DNA of 32,657 nucleotides from K189A clade bacterium (GTDB lineage Bacteria; Pseudomonadota; Gammaproteobacteria; Pseudomonadales; Azotimanducaceae), in the NCBI GenBank assembly GCA_018607685.1, contig JABBBA010000322.1, positions 1-32,657 of the forward strand, read 5' to 3'. The notes under the pieces were generated by a model that saw only the letters and a list, made by a program, of their open reading frames with translations, had not been told where the DNA came from and made no database searches. Both the position numbers and the translations under genes were made by a program. Below, piece after piece: positions 31,543 to 32,657 of the stretch (its first letter is position 1; each line of letters begins with the position of its first letter).

Positions 31543-32657
31543 GTGGCGTTCTTTTTGCATCCAACTCAGGAAACTACTCCGGCGACCAGAAAGGTCGATT
31601 TTTCAACGAAGCTCTTCTATGGGTTCGGTGCTGTTGCCAACGGCGCCAAAAGCAATGGATTCAATTACCTGCTGCTTTTTTACTACAGTCAGGTAATTGG
31701 GTTAAGAGCAGACCTCGTCTCCCTTGGCATTCTTATTGCGTTAGTGTTCGATGCGGTTTCTGATCCGCTGGTAGGATACATTTCAGATAACACCCGCTCG
31801 AGGCTCGGGCGGCGTCACCCTTATATGTACGCGGCGGGCATTCCTGTTGCGGTTGCATACTATTTTCTTTGGTCTCCTCCCGCATGGGATGAGACAGGGT
31901 TGTTTCTCTATTTTGTTTGCATGGCGGTGCTGATTCGCACCCTGATCACCTTTTATGAGATTCCGGCGACGGCACTTGTTGCGGAATTAACGGACGACTA
32001 CGATCAGCGAACGGAAATGATGAGTTTTCGGTATTTCTTTGGTTGGTGGGGCGGGCTAACGATGGCGGTGATGAACTACCTCGTGTTTCTACCCGAAGAC
32101 AAAGGCGGGCTTGAATATGTTGAAGGCTGGAGCAACTACGGGCTGGCTGCTTCGATCGTTATCTTCGTTTCAATCTATGCCTCGGCCATCGGTACCCACA
32201 AGCATATCCCCCACCTTCGACAGCCTCCCAGTAGTGGGCCGTTCAGCTTTGCGAAGACAAAGAAAGAAATTAAAGAAACACTCTCCAATCGGTCTTTCTT
32301 CGCACTGTTCGCTTCCGCCCTATTGCAGGCGGTTGCGGCAGGTGTATCGACATCATTGTCGATCTATTTTTCCAGACACTTCTGGGAACTCACCAGTACC
32401 CAGATCGGATATATGAACATTCCGTATTTCTTCTCTGCTTTTATCGCGCTGATGCTTGCCCCCAGGGCGTCCCGTTGGTTGGGTAAGAAAAAAGGCGGCA
32501 TGATAATTCTTGGATTGGCCTTCGCGATGGCGCCGATGCCTTACATTCTTAGAGTCGTCGGTTTATTCCCGGAGAATGGAACCGACACGCTGTTCTGGAC
32601 TTTGGTGGTTTTTAATACCGTTGAGGTCACGCTGATCATAATGTCCTCATCCCTGAT
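31543..32657 (+). CDS. GPH/MelB-type MFS transporter, cut by the window end
   Basis: An open frame runs without stop to the window edge (at least 371 codons). It reads TKLFYGFGAVANGAKSNGFN, LLLFYYSQVIGL, FDAVSDPLVGYISDNTRSRL and GRRHPYMYAAGIPVAVAY, the classic N-terminal half of glycoside-pentoside-hexuronide (MelB-like) symporters, followed by FYEIPATALVAELTDDYDQR and several further hydrophobic helices. The frame opens after a stop at 31522-31524. Only GTG 31543 and TTG 31555 are plausible starts, and neither has a clear Shine-Dalgarno. It is an inner-membrane cation-coupled importer, probably for a sugar-like or other organic substrate processed by the divergent operon. The C-terminal part lies outside the window. 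Confidence 0.87.
   Translation, partial: MAFFLHPTQETTPATRKVDFSTKLFYGFGAVANGAKSNGFNYLLLFYYSQVIGLRADLVSLGILIALVFDAVSDPLVGYISDNTRSRLGRRHPYMYAAGIPVAVAYYFLWSPPAWDETGLFLYFVCMAVLIRTLITFYEIPATALVAELTDDYDQRTEMMSFRYFFGWWGGLTMAVMNYLVFLPEDKGGLEYVEGWSNYGLAASIVIFVSIYASAIGTHKHIPHLRQPPSSGPFSFAKTKKEIKETLSNRSFFALFASALLQAVAAGVSTSLSIYFSRHFWELTSTQIGYMNIPYFFSAFIALMLAPRASRWLGKKKGGMIILGLAFAMAPMPYILRVVGLFPENGTDTLFWTLVVFNTVEVTLIIMSSSL

Noticed and set aside
1-32657. CRISPR array, tRNA or rRNA genes, intact insertion sequence
   Set aside because: No regularly spaced repeats, cloverleaf or rRNA signatures were seen by eye; only fragments of one IS91-like transposase are present.

Overview
The window looks like an accessory, catabolism-rich chromosomal stretch of an aerobic Gram-negative bacterium. 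A TonB-dependent outer-membrane receptor, SelO, a YghU-type glutathione transferase and the mixed oxygenase content suggest a proteobacterium, probably a marine-type gammaproteobacterium. That placement is inference, because no rRNA or other phylogenetic marker is present. Almost every gene is an oxidoreductase, hydrolase or uptake protein, and genes are packed in short operons with 4-nt ATGA overlaps.

Layout. 1-690: decayed DUF3592-like remnant and non-coding DNA. 691-5117 (+): TrpB2-type tryptophan synthase beta, TonB-dependent receptor, carboxymuconolactone-decarboxylase-like protein. 5381-6535 (+): bacterial cytochrome P450, visibly more AT-rich than its neighbours, ending 4 nt from an internally deleted flavoprotein remnant (6540-6926, -). 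7048-7548 (+): PPOX-type flavin protein. 7589-11769: a scar region. A truncated SDR, two pieces of an IS91-like transposase C-terminus, a truncated GFA gene, a truncated malate/lactate dehydrogenase and a truncated, frameshifted amidase surround an intact VOC - SDR - Rieske oxygenase cassette (8173-10849, +).

11802-16736 (-): LLM flavin oxidoreductase, MBL-fold alkylsulfatase-like protein and Cys-type sulfatase, a likely sulfate-ester operon, with selO (16810-18285, -) just upstream. 18322-20518 (+): acyl-CoA-dehydrogenase-like flavoprotein and an Ldh2-type dehydrogenase carrying a frameshift. 20537-21360 (-): Rieske ferredoxin and a second VOC protein. 21534-23150 (+): SnoaL-like protein and an unrecognised exported protein. 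23182-24063 (-): yghU. 24175-24972 (+): PhyH-type dioxygenase. 25011-31391 (-): five-gene operon of molybdopterin hydroxylase large subunit, amidohydrolase, P450, ThuA-like protein and SDR. 31543 to the end (+): divergent GPH/MFS transporter, cut by the window edge.

How it fits together. The TonB receptor and the MFS carrier would import substrates. Two P450s, a Rieske oxygenase (with its plausible ferredoxin about 10 kb away), a PhyH dioxygenase, a Mo-hydroxylase and flavin enzymes would oxidise them. SDRs, Ldh2, amidohydrolase and sulfatases would process the products. No substrate can be read from the sequence.

The strongest structural signal is a 29-bp direct repeat (7698-7726 and 11188-11216, two mismatches) lying inside IS91-like transposase sequence. 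Deleting the DNA between the repeats rejoins one continuous transposase C-terminus, so the cassette between them looks inserted, for example by single-crossover integration of a circle. The VOC and Ldh2 genes of that cassette have paralogues at 19.4-21.4 kb, and the two VOC genes share a short upstream promoter-like element.
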